Below are positions 50,847 through 61,204 of a stretch of DNA of 64,000 nucleotides, piece after piece (the stretch's first letter is position 1; every line of letters starts with the position of its first letter). Both the position numbers and the translations under genes were made by a program. Source of the stretch: a bacterium (GTDB lineage Bacteria > Bacillota > Bacilli > Lactobacillales > Streptococcaceae); assembly GCA_905221095.1 (NCBI GenBank), contig CAJNBV010000001.1, forward strand, positions 1 to 64,000. Reading direction: 5' to 3'. Below the pieces are notes generated by a model. The model was not told the origin of the DNA and made no database searches. It saw nothing but the letters and a program-made list of their open reading frames with translations.

Positions 50847-53060
50847 TTAGTTTTGGCTAGTAAATATTATTTCCAACAAACGGCCTCTCAATTCCTTATC
50901 CTGATGATGCAAGATATTCATTAACTCATGAGAATTTTTAGCATTGATGAATTCATTTAACAATCTATCTTTTAATTCATATGGAAGAGAAGCCGTCTTT
51001 AGTAGTCTAAAAACTTCGTCATTTAGGGATGTTGTTTTATTATCTTTATATTCAAATCCAGCTGTAGCATTCTTATTTGGCAATTCAATGATAGACACAT
51101 TCGTTCCTTTAAAATGAATTCTATGCCTTCTATTGCTTGGAAGGATACTAGAATCTCCTTGTAATGCTAACTCTACCACGCCCATTTCCCAGTCGATTGA
51201 TAATCTTGTTTTATATCTTTGACCATTTTGATCTTCAATCATTTCAAAAGAATGTTGTTTCCCTGGGAATACATACCAATCTACAATTTCAGGTAAATCA
51301 ACACCCATATCTATCTCAGAACCAACCAAAGGAATGATTGCACCACTTTTTGCAAACACAGGAATAGTCGAAATGTCTCTATAAACACTTAAGTTCACAC
51401 CACCTGTATATTTTTTCTCTGAAAAGAAGTCATACCACTCACCTTCAGGAAACCATACATCTACTTTTGCAGATTGAAATGCCAAATCCATCTTTTCTAC
51501 AACGGGAGCCACCATCAGTTCTGTTCCAAAAAAGTATTGATTTGGAACATTATAGCTCTCATCATTCTCTGGGTAGAAATAATACATTGGACTGATTAAA
51601 GGGGCACCTTCCTCATGTGTCTTTACATTCATGGTGTATAGATATGGAATCATCTGATGTCTCAAACAAAGGTATTTCTTCATAATCTTAGATGTTGTTT
51701 CTGAAAAAAACCAAGGTTCTTTACTATTGAAGGGACTTCTAGAACTATGTAATCGAGTAATCGGACTAAAAACGCCAAACTGTAGCCATCTAGTTTGTAG
51801 CTCTTCGTCATAATCCCCCAGCATGTGCCCACCGATATCATGACTCCACCAACTATAACCGATATTTGATGCTGTCGCTGTAAAATAAGGTTGAAATCTT
51901 AACGAATTCCAACTAATAATAGTATCCCCTGAAAAACCAACAGGGTAGCGGTGACTACCAGGACCTGCATATCTTGATAAAATCAAGCCACCTTCTGAAT
52001 TTTTACAACTATCCTGATAATGATAATGGTTTAAAATCCATAGTGGATCCAACATGCCTTGTGTCCCTTGTTGCCAGTCAATCCACCAAAAATCTACTCC
52101 TTGCTTTTCTAGCTTATAATGAACATCTTTAAAGTAGGCTTCCCTAAAAGAGGAATTAAAAAAATCAAAAATAGCAGGTTCTTCTAGTTCTACATTTAAC
52201 CCCAATCGTTTTGCGACTTGAGGATAAGCTTCTTCGTAAGCCCGTATACCATCAGCAGGATGGACATTTAAGGAGAGTTTTAACTTTCTATCATGGAGTT
52301 GTTGCAATAACCGTTCTGGATCGGGTATTAAGTTTCTATTCCAACTATATCCTGTCCAGCCACTTCCAAAACGGGATGGAATGTCAGTTATATGCCAATC
52401 CATATCTAACACACCGATAGATAATGGAATTTTCTCTGCTTTAAATCTGTCTATTAAATTCAAATATTCATCTGACGTATAAGGCCAATACCTACTCCAC
52501 CAATTACCTAAAGCATATCTTGGCAACAAGGGTGTTGAACCAGTCAAATGGTAAAAATCTCTGATTGCTCCTCTATAATCATGCCCATAGGCAAAGAAAT
52601 AGATGTCAATTTGATTTTCTCTCTCAATATAACCAAACTGTTCATCCCAAATAAATCCTTGAGAATCATCCAATAAGACAATACCATTTCGACTAATAAT
52701 TCCATCTTCTAAGGGGATTGCGCCATCTGCCTTATCCAGAGTCCGAGCTGTTCCTTTTAACGTTTCAATAGATTCACCAAAATACCAGCGACTACCATAT
52801 ACGGCAAAATTTCCTTTTAATTCTATAAATAAATTTTCGGCGTTAAATTCTCCCTTATTAAAGTGCAAATGAAAATAGTCCGTCATAATATCTAGTACAT
52901 TTGATGTCTCGATATAATCTAACGAAACTTGGCCAAAATCTCTATTATAGATAAGTTGTGTCGTTCTATCCTCAAACTTTCCAGTTTGAGAATATTCTAA
53001 CCTTACTAGCTTGTCTGTTAATACAGAGATTCGATAAAACTCTCCCTTAAAAATTTTCAA
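50847..53060 (-). CDS. Glycoside hydrolase family 31 alpha-glucosidase
   Basis: 737 aa, cytoplasmic (no signal). The GH31 barrel carries the nucleophile Asp in FWWIDWQQGT (about 327) and acid/base Asp in PVGFSGDTIISW (about 376), plus LGNWWSRYWPYTSDEY and SPITRLHSS. Predicted to release alpha-linked glucose or related sugars from oligosaccharides; the exact linkage cannot be read from sequence. It starts with TTG at 53060 behind an ideal AAAGGAGGG; the extended -10 TGCTACAAT lies at 53078-53083. The C-terminal 100 residues are a separate helical tail. Pneumococcus has a similar lone GH31 gene. Confidence 0.93.
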   Translation of the reverse strand: MKIFKGEFYRISVLTDKLVRLEYSQTGKFEDRTTQLIYNRDFGQVSLDYIETSNVLDIMTDYFHLHFNKGEFNAENLFIELKGNFAVYGSRWYFGESIETLKGTARTLDKADGAIPLEDGIISRNGIVLLDDSQGFIWDEQFGYIERENQIDIYFFAYGHDYRGAIRDFYHLTGSTPLLPRYALGNWWSRYWPYTSDEYLNLIDRFKAEKIPLSIGVLDMDWHITDIPSRFGSGWTGYSWNRNLIPDPERLLQQLHDRKLKLSLNVHPADGIRAYEEAYPQVAKRLGLNVELEEPAIFDFFNSSFREAYFKDVHYKLEKQGVDFWWIDWQQGTQGMLDPLWILNHYHYQDSCKNSEGGLILSRYAGPGSHRYPVGFSGDTIISWNSLRFQPYFTATASNIGYSWWSHDIGGHMLGDYDEELQTRWLQFGVFSPITRLHSSRSPFNSKEPWFFSETTSKIMKKYLCLRHQMIPYLYTMNVKTHEEGAPLISPMYYFYPENDESYNVPNQYFFGTELMVAPVVEKMDLAFQSAKVDVWFPEGEWYDFFSEKKYTGGVNLSVYRDISTIPVFAKSGAIIPLVGSEIDMGVDLPEIVDWYVFPGKQHSFEMIEDQNGQRYKTRLSIDWEMGVVELALQGDSSILPSNRRHRIHFKGTNVSIIELPNKNATAGFEYKDNKTTSLNDEVFRLLKTASLPYELKDRLLNEFINAKNSHELMNILHHQDKELRGRLLEIIFTSQN

Positions 53061-53077
53061 TTTGTTTCCCTCCTTTT

Positions 53078-53083
53078 ATTGTA
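53078..53083 (-). promoter_or_regulatory. GH31 gene extended -10
   Basis: Minus strand TGCTACAAT, about 18 nt before the TTG start and ahead of AAAGGAGGG. Confidence 0.6.
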
Positions 53084-53093
53084 GCATAAAAAC

Positions 53094-53120
53094 AGAACGC
53101 ACCATTTTTGATGCGTTTTT
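53094..53120 (-). terminator. Terminator of the Fic remnant transcript
   Basis: Minus strand: AACGCA, 10-nt loop, TGCGTT, then CTGTTTTT. Pairing and T-run also occur in the opposite direction. Confidence 0.55.
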
Positions 53121-53255
53121 CGTTATTCTGAATGCAATGTTCTATCTGTTATATCTATGACAAATAATAGTCAATTGAAAAAATGTAGTGGACAAAATAT
53201 CTTTTAACAAACCAAGAGTTTATTAAAGAGTTATCACTTTTCAACCTTTTTAAGC

Positions 53256-53471
53256 TTATGTAGTTGTGAAACAAACTACTTTTAAACTATTAACTAAGAT
53301 AGGGTTGATAAATAATTTCAAACTCTTACTAACAACCATACGATATTCAAGCTCGCGTGCTTTTTTCTCATCTCGTTCTTCCTGCTTATTTCTTAGAACT
53401 GAAGAACCCGGATAGGTATATAAATTATTCGTATCAATATAGTCATAAGACTCATAACATTTACGCTTCAT
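53256..53471 (-). pseudogene. Truncated Fic/DOC family toxin
   Basis: 71 codons that look like only the N-terminal part of a Fic protein (usually about 200 aa): TNNLYTYPGSSVLRNKQEERDEKKARELE matches the conserved YxYPGxxVLxNK opening and ELEYRMVVSKSLKLFINPI the next helix. The HPFxxGNGR AMP-transferase motif is missing; reading stops after VNSLKVVCFTTT. Its ATG overlaps the antitoxin stop (TAATG). Probably inactive. Confidence 0.7.
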
Positions 53472-53647
53472 TAAGCCATCCGCAGATCAAGAGTTTCATC
53501 TCGTAATTTTTCAACATCGCTAACCGTAGGTCGCCATCCTTCAATCATATTTGTACTTAAAGCATGCCAAGCACTCTTAAAAACGGATCGGTTTTCAAAT
53601 GCTACTCCCATGATTGTCATCTTTTCTTTATCTATATCTAAGGACAT
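53471..53647 (-). CDS. Class I Fic antitoxin (VbhA-like)
   Basis: 58 aa, with AAAGGAGG 5 nt before the ATG. It contains the Fic-inhibitory helix motif (S/T)xxxE(G/N) as Thr32-N-M-I-Glu36-Gly37 (ALSTNMIEGWRPTVSDVEKL), the mark of stand-alone class I antitoxins that block ATP binding in Fic toxins. It directly precedes and overlaps the Fic remnant by one base. It is intact although its toxin is broken. Confidence 0.75.
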   Translation of the reverse strand: MSLDIDKEKMTIMGVAFENRSVFKSAWHALSTNMIEGWRPTVSDVEKLRDETLDLRMA

Positions 53648-53667
53648 ATGCTACCTCCTTTAGTTAC

Positions 53668-53673
53668 ATTATA
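53668..53673 (-). promoter_or_regulatory. Extended -10 of the Fic antitoxin gene
   Basis: Minus strand TGGTATAAT, 20 nt before the antitoxin start. Confidence 0.6.
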
Positions 53674-53679
53674 CCATGT

Positions 53680-54137
53680 TTCTCTGTAGCTTTTAAACAT
53701 TTTATTTTGTTTGTAATATCTAAATTTCAGCACGTTTATCCTATTTTATAAACCTCAAATCCAAATATAAAACGCATTCTTTTTCCTTTTTAACTAATGA
53801 TACTGAGTAAAAACTTAACTTCAGGGAAAAATGAAGTAAGACTAGACAAATTTCAAAAACTGATTTCGCACAACTCAAAATACTGATTTTAGACTGAAGA
53901 TAATGCTAGAATGCTAATTAATGTTTTTACAATAAAGAGCTGACGACTTATGTTGCTTTTGATTTCTTAAGAGTATAAAAAGAAACAATAAGGTAAACTT
54001 TCGAGTGATTTGAAACGTTGATAGTATCGTATTGATTAACGTTTTGAGGCAACTGGTCTTGTCCGATTGCAGCCGCATTTGTAAGCGACTGAAGTCGCAA
54101 CAACTGTGTCAATCGCACCAATTTAGTAAGAAAGTAC
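53680..54137. other. Gene-free region between the Fic module and rpsI
   Basis: No credible gene on either strand. The 53700-53940 part is AT-rich; 54030-54125 is richer in GC than its surroundings but has no open frame with a ribosome site and no recognised repeat. Confidence 0.55.
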
Positions 54138-54165
54138 AAAAAGAACACCCCAAAAGGTGCTCTTT
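54138..54165 (-). terminator. rplM-rpsI terminator
   Basis: Minus strand: AAAGAGCACC, TTTT loop, GGGGTGTTCTTT, then TTG. Strong stem 23 nt after rpsI. Confidence 0.85.
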
Positions 54166-54188
54166 GTAAGTATAGTAATTCTTTCGAA

Positions 54189-54581
54189 TTAACGTTTACT
54201 AAATTGTGATGCTTTACGAGCTTTCTTAAGACCTGGTTTCTTACGTTCAACTTTACGTGAGTCACGTGTAAGAAGTCCTGCGCGTTTCAATGAATCGCGG
54301 AAGTCTGGGTCTACTTGAAGAAGGGCACGAGCGATACCGTGACGGATAGCTCCTGATTGACCAGCGTATCCACCACCTACAACGTTAACGAAAACGTCGT
54401 ATGAACCCGCAGTTGAAGTAACTGCGAATGGTTGGTTGATTACAAGACGAAGGTCAGCGTGTGGGATGTACTCTTCAACATCTTTTTTGTTAACAGTGAT
54501 TTTACCAGTTCCTGGAACAAGGCGAACGCGTGCAACAGCGTTTTTACGACGTCCAGTACCTGCATATTGTGCTTGTGACAT
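54189..54581 (-). CDS. rpsI: 30S ribosomal protein S9
   Basis: 130 aa, normal length. N-terminal [23 protein letters not shown], central [20 protein letters not shown] and the basic C-terminal tail [12 protein letters not shown] that reaches the P site. Follows rplM by 18 nt in the universal L13-S9 pair. Confidence 0.98.
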   Translation of the reverse strand: MSQAQYAGTGRRKNAVARVRLVPGTGKITVNKKDVEEYIPHADLRLVINQPFAVTSTAGSYDVFVNVVGGGYAGQSGAIRHGIARALLQVDPDFRDSLKRAGLLTRDSRKVERKKPGLKKARKASQFSKR

Positions 54582-54599
54582 ACTTTATTGTTCCTTTCC

Positions 54600-55046
54600 T
54601 TAGATAAGTCCTGAAATATCAAGAACTTCTGGTTGTTGTGCAGCATGAGTGTGCTCAGCTCCAACAAATACTTTCAACTTCATACCTTGAGCGCGTCCAA
54701 GAGTATTGTGTGGAAGCATACCTTTAACTGATTTCTCAATCAAACGTACTGCATTTTTAGAACGAAGTTCACCTGCAGAGATTTGTTTCAATCCACCTGG
54801 GTGGTTTGAGTGAGTGTAGTAGATTTTATCAGTTGCTTTTTTACCAGTCAATTTAACTTTTTCAGCATTGATAACAATCACAAAGTCACCTGTATCAGTG
54901 TGTGGTGTAAATGTTGGTTTGTTTTTTCCGCGAAGTACGCTAGCAACTACTGCAGAAAGACGTCCAAGTGGTACATCAGTTGCGTCAACTACGTACCATT
55001 TACGTTCAACTTGGCCTGGTTTAGCCATAAATGTTGTTTTGTTCAT
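54600..55046 (-). CDS. rplM: 50S ribosomal protein L13
   Basis: 148 aa. [55 protein letters not shown]: standard L13. First gene of the L13-S9 operon; a structured leader precedes it. Confidence 0.98.
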   Translation of the reverse strand: MNKTTFMAKPGQVERKWYVVDATDVPLGRLSAVVASVLRGKNKPTFTPHTDTGDFVIVINAEKVKLTGKKATDKIYYTHSNHPGGLKQISAGELRSKNAVRLIEKSVKGMLPHNTLGRAQGMKLKVFVGAEHTHAAQQPEVLDISGLI

Positions 55047-55069
55047 GATTTCTCCTATATATAGTTCGA

Positions 55070-55152
55070 TTTTTGTTTACGGTGATGGGTGTTCCTTCCC
55101 ATCGAAAAGTATTTGGAAGGTTCCGGGGCCTTTCAAATGGGGTAAACAATAC
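55070..55152 (-). promoter_or_regulatory. L13 ribosomal-protein leader (autoregulatory RNA)
   Basis: Between promoter and rplM the minus strand forms a closing helix GTTTAC/GTAAAC (55141-55148 region with 55076-55081) enclosing two GC-rich hairpins, GGAAGG/CCTTCC and GATGGG/CCCATC. Layout and position match the Firmicute L13 leader class. Confidence 0.7.
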
Positions 55153-55160
55153 CGCCTACT

Positions 55161-55190
55161 ATAATACCAAATTTCACCCCTAAAAGTCAA
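55161..55190 (-). promoter_or_regulatory. rplM-rpsI promoter
   Basis: Minus strand: TTGACT (55185-55190), 18-bp spacer, TATTAT (55161-55166). Confidence 0.75.
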
Positions 55191-55234
55191 TAGATATGAA
55201 AAATATTTTTCTGAATTCCACTCTTTTTATCTCT

Positions 55235-55257
55235 AAAAAACCTCGCTTTCGCGAGGC
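55235..55257 (-). terminator. Terminator of the ABC exporter operon
   Basis: Minus strand: GCCTCGC, GAAA loop, GCGAGGT, TTTTTTAG. It lies 5 nt after the permease stop. Confidence 0.9.
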
Positions 55258-55261
55258 TCTC

Positions 55262-56461
55262 CTATTTATAAACTAAGGCACGTTTAAAAGTTTTCCAAAT
55301 TCCTAAATCATCCGTTTGAAGGACTAGACTAGCATACATGCGTCCGATAAATCCTGTTGCTACCACTGCAAAAATCACTGTAATAGCAAGTGAAATCCAT
55401 GCTTCTGCTCCCCCTGCATAGCCATTAATGGTTCTAAATGGCATAAAGAAGGTCGAAATAAAGGGAATATAAGAACCAATCTTCAAGATGAGATTGTCAC
55501 CAGCTGCGCCTAGAGCTGTCACTCCAAAAAAACCACCCATAATCAAAATCATCAAAGGCGACAAGGCTTTTCCTGAATCCTCAGGACGAGAAACCATAGA
55601 TCCTAGGAAGGCTGCCAAGACCACATACATAAAGAGACTGACCAAAATAAAGAGCAAGGTATTCAGAGAGAAAGCATCTCCTAAGTGATCCAAAATACCA
55701 GACTGAGCTAAGAATGGCAAATCTTTAAAGAGCAGAATGGCTGCCAGACCACCTACAACATAAATCCCGATATGCGTTAAAATCACCAGAAACAGAGCCA
55801 TCATCCGCGCATAAAAATAGTGACTAGCCCTTATGCTAGAAAAGACAACTTCCATAATTTTGGTGCCTTTTTCACTGGCAACTTCCTGAGCTGTTACACC
55901 CGCATAGGTAATCAGAATCATATAAAGAAAGAATCCTAAGGCGCCTGCTGCCATTGTTTGAATAAACTTTTTATTTTCCTTGGCTTCATCAATCTTTTCT
56001 GTGAATTGAATTGTCTGCGCTAAGCGTTTTTCCTGCTCTTGAGACAAGGAGGCAGTTGAACGATTAAGCTGATTTTGCAGTTCATTGAGTGTACCTGTAA
56101 CTGCAAATTTAATTCCATTTTCAAGCGACGTTTCACCGTGATAAACTGCCTTCAAGACACTATCTTCTTGATCAACGGTCAGATAGCCTTTTAATTTTTC
56201 ATCTTTAATGGCTTCTTTGGCGCTTTCTTCGTCTTTATAATCAAAGTTAACACCATTTACATTCTTCAGTCCTTCTGCTACAGATGGCACTGTTGTCACT
56301 ACTGCCACTTTATCATTTTTAGCCATTGAAGAACCTTGGAGATAAGCAATTCCTCCAGAGATTCCTAAAAAGAGGAACGGTGAAATCACCATAAAGAAGA
56401 AACTCCACGATTTGACATGTCGAAGATAGGTTTCCTTGATTACAACCCACATATTTCTCAT
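55262..56461 (-). CDS. ABC-2 type transporter permease (NatB/YhaP-like)
   Basis: 399-aa membrane subunit. One N-terminal membrane helix (about 18-40), a large extracytoplasmic domain (about 45-175), then five or six membrane helices, the ABC-2/NatB arrangement. Together with the ATPase encoded just upstream (4-nt overlap ATGA) it forms an exporter; in Bacillus relatives export Na+ or act in stress and drug resistance. Substrate here unknown. Confidence 0.85.
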   Translation of the reverse strand: MRNMWVVIKETYLRHVKSWSFFFMVISPFLFLGISGGIAYLQGSSMAKNDKVAVVTTVPSVAEGLKNVNGVNFDYKDEESAKEAIKDEKLKGYLTVDQEDSVLKAVYHGETSLENGIKFAVTGTLNELQNQLNRSTASLSQEQEKRLAQTIQFTEKIDEAKENKKFIQTMAAGALGFFLYMILITYAGVTAQEVASEKGTKIMEVVFSSIRASHYFYARMMALFLVILTHIGIYVVGGLAAILLFKDLPFLAQSGILDHLGDAFSLNTLLFILVSLFMYVVLAAFLGSMVSRPEDSGKALSPLMILIMGGFFGVTALGAAGDNLILKIGSYIPFISTFFMPFRTINGYAGGAEAWISLAITVIFAVVATGFIGRMYASLVLQTDDLGIWKTFKRALVYK

Positions 56462-57351
56462 ACTTCCACCCCTGATTCTAGTTTGAAGATTTCATCGATT
56501 GTTGGCGCTTGTTGGTCAAAGGTTGCTATATATTGCCCTTGAGTCAAGATTGGGAAGAGTTCTCTACCAGCACTCTCATCCTCCAAGATCAATTTCCAAC
56601 TGCCTTGTTTGGTCAAGCTCACCTGCTTGACATGAGGAAGGTTTTCCAATTCTTCCTTGCTTCGTTCACTTGAAACAAAGAGACGCGTTTTCCCGTATTG
56701 ATTACGGACATCCTGTACCGGCCCATGTAAGACCACACGGCCATCTCGAATCATCAGAATATCGTCACAAAGTTCCTCAACGTTGGTCATAACATGGTCA
56801 GAAAAGATAATGGTTGCTCCGCGCTCTTTTTCCTGAAAAATGACTTGTTTGAGCAATTCTGTATTGACTGGGTCCAAACCACTGAAAGGCTCATCCAAGA
56901 TAATCAAGTCTGGTTCATGAATCAGAGTAATAATGAGCTGAATCTTCTGCTGATTTCCTTTTGACAGACTCTTGATTTTATCTGTCAGCTTTCCTTTCAC
57001 TTCCAACCTCTTCATCCATTGAGGGAGTTTTTCCTTGACCTCCTTGGCATCCATGCCTTTTAGAGTCGCCAAGTAACGAACTTGTTCAAGGACTGTCAAT
57101 TTAGGCATAAGACTGCGTTCTTCAGGCAGATAGCCAATCCGAGCATAGGTCTCCTGACGGATATCTTGACCATCCAGACTAATTTCTCCTTGATATTCTA
57201 AAAATTTCAAAATACTGTGGAAAATCGTTGTCTTCCCAGCACCATTTTTCCCGACTAGTCCCAAAATACGACCTGGTCGTGCTTGAAAGTCAATACCAAA
57301 CAAAACTTGCTTGGATCCAAAACTTTTCTCTAGACTTCTTACTTCTAGCAT
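56458..57351 (-). CDS. ABC transporter ATP-binding protein (NatA/YhaQ-like)
   Basis: 297-aa ATPase. Walker A GLVGKNGAGKTTIFHS near residue 37, signature SLSKGNQQKIQLI, Walker B LIILDEPFSGLDP, and H-loop IIFSDHVMTNVEEL. The C-terminal extension of about 80 aa is the DUF4162-like domain common in exporters of this group. GGAGGTG precedes the ATG. Partner of the permease downstream. Confidence 0.9.
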   Translation of the reverse strand: MLEVRSLEKSFGSKQVLFGIDFQARPGRILGLVGKNGAGKTTIFHSILKFLEYQGEISLDGQDIRQETYARIGYLPEERSLMPKLTVLEQVRYLATLKGMDAKEVKEKLPQWMKRLEVKGKLTDKIKSLSKGNQQKIQLIITLIHEPDLIILDEPFSGLDPVNTELLKQVIFQEKERGATIIFSDHVMTNVEELCDDILMIRDGRVVLHGPVQDVRNQYGKTRLFVSSERSKEELENLPHVKQVSLTKQGSWKLILEDESAGRELFPILTQGQYIATFDQQAPTIDEIFKLESGVEV

Positions 57352-57378
57352 CTTTCACCTCCAAAATGTCTTGCACTC

Positions 57379-57407
57379 ATTATACTCCTTTTTGATAGCC
57401 TTTACAA
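57379..57407 (-). promoter_or_regulatory. ABC exporter promoter
   Basis: Minus strand: TTGTAA (57402-57407), 17-bp spacer, TATAAT (57379-57384). Confidence 0.75.
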
Positions 57408-57554
57408 TAACTTCTGTCCATTTTTAGAAGACTATTGCTGTGTAAAATATGGCCTGGAGCACTTTTAGTGATAAATCCATTATACAGTAGAAAACTCAAT
57501 TTATACCTTCCGCTCCTCAACTGTCTATTTTTGATCCTGAATTGTTATTTGAAA

Positions 57555-57582
57555 AGAAAAAATCCACCCCGGAGGATGGATT
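57555..57582 (-). terminator. pheS-pheT terminator
   Basis: Minus strand: AATCCATCC pairs with GGGTGGATT, followed by TTTTTCTTTTC, 6 nt after pheT. Confidence 0.88.
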
Positions 57583-57588
57583 GATGCT

Positions 57589-59991
57589 TTAACGCACTTC
57601 TGCATTGACTTTTTCTTCGAGAGAAGCTTGGATTTTTTCCATGTAGCGTGCGACTTCTTCGTCAGTCAAGCTATCTTCTGGATTTTGGAAGGTCAAGCTA
57701 TAAGCCATTGACTTCATGCCAAGTCCCAATTTCTCACCTGAGAAGACGTCAAAGAGTTTGATATCTGTCAAACGTTTCACGCCTGCAGCTTGGATAGCAT
57801 CTACAACTTCTTGATGAGTCACTTCTGCCTTGAGGAGAAGGGCAACGTCACGGCTGACTGCTGGGAATTTCGTGATTTCCACAAATGGAGCAGCTGGTTG
57901 AAGCGCATCTTCGATGGCTGAAAGGTTAAGTTCCGCTACATACGTTTCTGGAATATCGTAAGCCTTAGCAGTGACTGGATGCACTTGTCCAAGGAAACCA
58001 AGAACTTGGTCACCGAGTGAAATCACAGCTGTACGACCTGGGTGGAGGCTTGCAATCTCAGCCGTAGCTGTATAGGTCACTTCTAGTCCCAAGCGAGTAA
58101 ATAATGCTTCTAGGATTCCCTTAGCATAGAAGAAATCAACTGGAACTGCTGCCGTTTGGAAATCTTTTTCAGCCACCAAGCCTGTCAAGGCAAAAGCAAA
58201 GCTGTTGATTTCATTTGGAAGTTCTTCTTTTGGATTACCTGTTTGTTCAAAGACTTTTCCAATCTCGTAAAGGGCCAAGTTTTTGTTCTTACGAGCCACA
58301 TTATAAGCCACCGTATCAAGGATACCTGAAATCATATTTTGACGGAGGACAGAACGATCCACTGTCATTGGCCACATGAGTTCTGTAAGGTTACTTGGTT
58401 GAGCTGTAAACTCAACTGCTTTTTCAGGAGTTGTCAGAGCATAGGTAATGATTTCTGTTAAACCTGCTCCTTCAGCAATCGTACGAACTTGACGGCGAAG
58501 TTTTTGTGTCGCAGTTAATTCACCAGCTGTTCCATCGTCTTTTGGAAGACTAGTTGGCAAGCGGTCATATCCATAGATACGAGCGATTTCTTCAAAGAGG
58601 TCTGCTTCAATGGTGATATCCCAACGACGACGTGGTACGCTGACTGTAAAGCTATCTGCATTTCCAGAAAGGCCAAATCCAAGACGACGGAAGACATCTT
58701 CGACATCAGCATATGAAAGCTGAGTTCCAAGGACGCGGTTAACGTCTGCAAGAGTCGAAGAAACTTCCACATCAGAAGTATCAAGCTCACCTGCTGAAAC
58801 GATGCCCTTACGAACCGTCGCACCAGCAAGTTCTGCAATCATGCTAGCCGCCGCATCAAGGGCTTCATTGACTGTTGCCACATTGATGCCTTTTTCAAAG
58901 CGAGAAGATGACTCAGAACGAAGATTCAAGCGACCGCTAGTTTTACGGATAGATTTCCCATTGAAGACAGCAGCTTCAAGGACAACGCGACTAGATTTTT
59001 CAGAGATTTCTGTTGCTTGACCACCCATAACACCTGCAAGAGCTACTGGTTTGTCTGCGACAGTGATGACTAAGTCATTTGATTCCAAGTCACGTTCTTC
59101 ACCATCCAAGGTCACCAATTTTTCACCAGCACGCGCTTCACGCACACGGATGTCAGTCCCTTCAAAGGTATCCAAGTCAAAAGCATGCATTGGTTGACCA
59201 AAGTAGAGCAGGATGTAGTTGGTCACATCCACTACGTTATTGATTGGACGGATGCCTTCGTTCATGAGGATATTTTGCAACCATTGTGGACTTGGTGCGA
59301 TGGTCACATTGTCCAAGATACGAGCTGCATAGTAAGGCGCCTTATCTGTTTCAATCCCCACAGAAAGGGTATCTGCTGCACATTCATTTGTTTCTGTTAA
59401 ACTGAATTCTTTAAAGTTTACTGCCTTGTCATAGATAGCTGCCACTTCATGAGCTACCCCACGCATAGAAAGAGCGTCCGCACGGTTTGGAGTAATTGAA
59501 AGTTCGATAATTTCATCATCCAAGTCTAGGTAAGAGAAGACTTCATCCCCAGGAACGGCATTTTCTGGCAATATTTGAATGCCATCTGCGAATTCCTTGG
59601 GTACAACTGAGTCAGAAATTCCCAATTCACCAAGTGAACAGATCATCCCAAGTGACTCCAAACCGCGGATTTTCCCTTTTTTGATCTTGTAATTGTCAGC
59701 GATACGAGCTCCTGGAAGTGCCACCATAACCTTGATACCAGCACGCACATTTGGGGCACCACAGACGATTTGACGGGCTTCTTCGCCAACGTTAACCTGA
59801 CAAACATGGAGGTGAGTTTCTGGCACATCTTCACAAGACAAGACCTCACCGACGACAATTTTTGAGAGACCAGCAGCTGGTGATTCGACACCCTCTACCT
59901 CGATCCCTGTAGTTGACATTTTTTCAGCCAACTCCTGTGATGGCACATCAATGTCCACCAATTCTTTTAACCATTTATAAGATACAAGCAT
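57589..59991 (-). CDS. pheT: Phenylalanyl-tRNA synthetase beta subunit
   Basis: 800 aa, usual length. N-terminal tRNA-binding/EMAP-like domain ([24 protein letters not shown]), B3/B4 editing domain, B5 domain, catalytic-like core, and C-terminal FDX-ACB anticodon-binding domain ([18 protein letters not shown]). Works as alpha2-beta2 with PheS. 129 nt separate pheS and pheT with no gene or terminator between; in pneumococcus, as I recall, an acetyltransferase gene sits in that gap. Confidence 0.97.
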   Translation of the reverse strand: MLVSYKWLKELVDIDVPSQELAEKMSTTGIEVEGVESPAAGLSKIVVGEVLSCEDVPETHLHVCQVNVGEEARQIVCGAPNVRAGIKVMVALPGARIADNYKIKKGKIRGLESLGMICSLGELGISDSVVPKEFADGIQILPENAVPGDEVFSYLDLDDEIIELSITPNRADALSMRGVAHEVAAIYDKAVNFKEFSLTETNECAADTLSVGIETDKAPYYAARILDNVTIAPSPQWLQNILMNEGIRPINNVVDVTNYILLYFGQPMHAFDLDTFEGTDIRVREARAGEKLVTLDGEERDLESNDLVITVADKPVALAGVMGGQATEISEKSSRVVLEAAVFNGKSIRKTSGRLNLRSESSSRFEKGINVATVNEALDAAASMIAELAGATVRKGIVSAGELDTSDVEVSSTLADVNRVLGTQLSYADVEDVFRRLGFGLSGNADSFTVSVPRRRWDITIEADLFEEIARIYGYDRLPTSLPKDDGTAGELTATQKLRRQVRTIAEGAGLTEIITYALTTPEKAVEFTAQPSNLTELMWPMTVDRSVLRQNMISGILDTVAYNVARKNKNLALYEIGKVFEQTGNPKEELPNEINSFAFALTGLVAEKDFQTAAVPVDFFYAKGILEALFTRLGLEVTYTATAEIASLHPGRTAVISLGDQVLGFLGQVHPVTAKAYDIPETYVAELNLSAIEDALQPAAPFVEITKFPAVSRDVALLLKAEVTHQEVVDAIQAAGVKRLTDIKLFDVFSGEKLGLGMKSMAYSLTFQNPEDSLTDEEVARYMEKIQASLEEKVNAEVR

Positions 59992-60120
59992 AATTCTGAT
60001 TGTAAGATCCCACCAAGTGGAACCTTTTCAATTCCTTTCTTTTTCTTCGAGTCAGTCCTTGCCATTTTCATCTAGAGAAAATGACTAGAACTGTATAGGA
60101 CTGTGTTTCAGGTTTCAATC

Positions 60121-61167
60121 TTATTTAAACTGTTCTGAGAAGCGTACATCCCCTTGGTAGAATCCACGGATATCATTGATTCCGTAACGGAGCATGGCTA
60201 CACGCTCTTGTCCAAGACCAAAGGCAAAGCCAGAGTAAACAGTCGCATCGATTCCACTCATTTCAAGGACACGTGGGTGAACCATACCGGCACCCATAAT
60301 TTCGATCCAACCTGTTTTCTTACATACGTTACAGCCTTCTCCACCACACTTAAAGCATGAAACGTCAACCTCAACAGATGGCTCTGTGAATGGGAAATAA
60401 GATGGACGCAAACGAATTTGACGCTCTTCACCAAACATTTTTTGGACAATCAACTGAAGTGTTCCTTGAAGGTCAGCCATAGAAATGTTCTTCCCAACAA
60501 CCAAGCCTTCGATTTGATGGAATTGGTGACTGTGGGTCGCATCGTCCGTATCACGACGGAATACACGCCCTGGCGAGATCATTTTCAAAGGACCTTTAGA
60601 GAAATCATGAGCATCCATAGCACGCGCCTGAACTGGAGACGTGTGGGTACGAAGTAAGATTTCTTCTGTGATGTAGAAAGTGTCCTGCATATCACGGGCT
60701 GGGTGGTCTTTTGGAAGATTCATACGCTCAAAGTTATAGTAGTCTTGCTCTACTTCAAAACCATCTACAACTTGGTACCCCATACCGATGAAAATATCTT
60801 CGATTTCTTCACTGGTTTGTGTGAGAACATGACGGTGACCAGTCGCAACTGGGCGACCTGGAAGCGTCACATCGATACTCTCACTTGCTAATTGAGCTGC
60901 AACTTTCTTTTCTTCCAAGAGCTTAGCAGTTTCTTCAAAGGCTGCTGTCAAGACATCACGCGCTTCATTGACGTGCTTCCCGATAATCGGACGCATCTCA
61001 GCAGAGACATCTTTCATCCCTTTGAGGATTTCAGTAAGCGAACCTTTTTTACCAAGGACAGAGACACGCAATTCTTGCATCTCTTTTTCATTTTCAGCAG
61101 TAATCTGCTTCAAGCTAGCCAGCGTTTCTTCACGAAGCGCTTTTAATTGTTCTTCAATAGTTGACAT
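60121..61167 (-). CDS. pheS: Phenylalanyl-tRNA synthetase alpha subunit
   Basis: 348 aa from the ATG at 61167, with GGAGGAATT ahead; an upstream frame (to 61248) runs into the T-box and is not used. N-terminal coiled coil, class II motifs 2 and 3 ([27 protein letters not shown] and [18 protein letters not shown]), substrate pocket [14 protein letters not shown], and a CxxC-type pair [16 protein letters not shown]. Expression is predicted to depend on uncharged tRNA-Phe. Confidence 0.97.
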   Translation of the reverse strand: MSTIEEQLKALREETLASLKQITAENEKEMQELRVSVLGKKGSLTEILKGMKDVSAEMRPIIGKHVNEARDVLTAAFEETAKLLEEKKVAAQLASESIDVTLPGRPVATGHRHVLTQTSEEIEDIFIGMGYQVVDGFEVEQDYYNFERMNLPKDHPARDMQDTFYITEEILLRTHTSPVQARAMDAHDFSKGPLKMISPGRVFRRDTDDATHSHQFHQIEGLVVGKNISMADLQGTLQLIVQKMFGEERQIRLRPSYFPFTEPSVEVDVSCFKCGGEGCNVCKKTGWIEIMGAGMVHPRVLEMSGIDATVYSGFAFGLGQERVAMLRYGINDIRGFYQGDVRFSEQFK

Positions 61168-61204
61168 AATTCCTCCATCAGTCTCTCGTAGATAAAAAGA
61201 AAAC

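Noticed and set aside
53428..53435. ComX (cin-box) motif TACGAATA on the minus strand
   Set aside because: It falls inside the Fic coding remnant (Asp-Thr-Asn-Asn codons) with no suitable downstream gene; a chance match.
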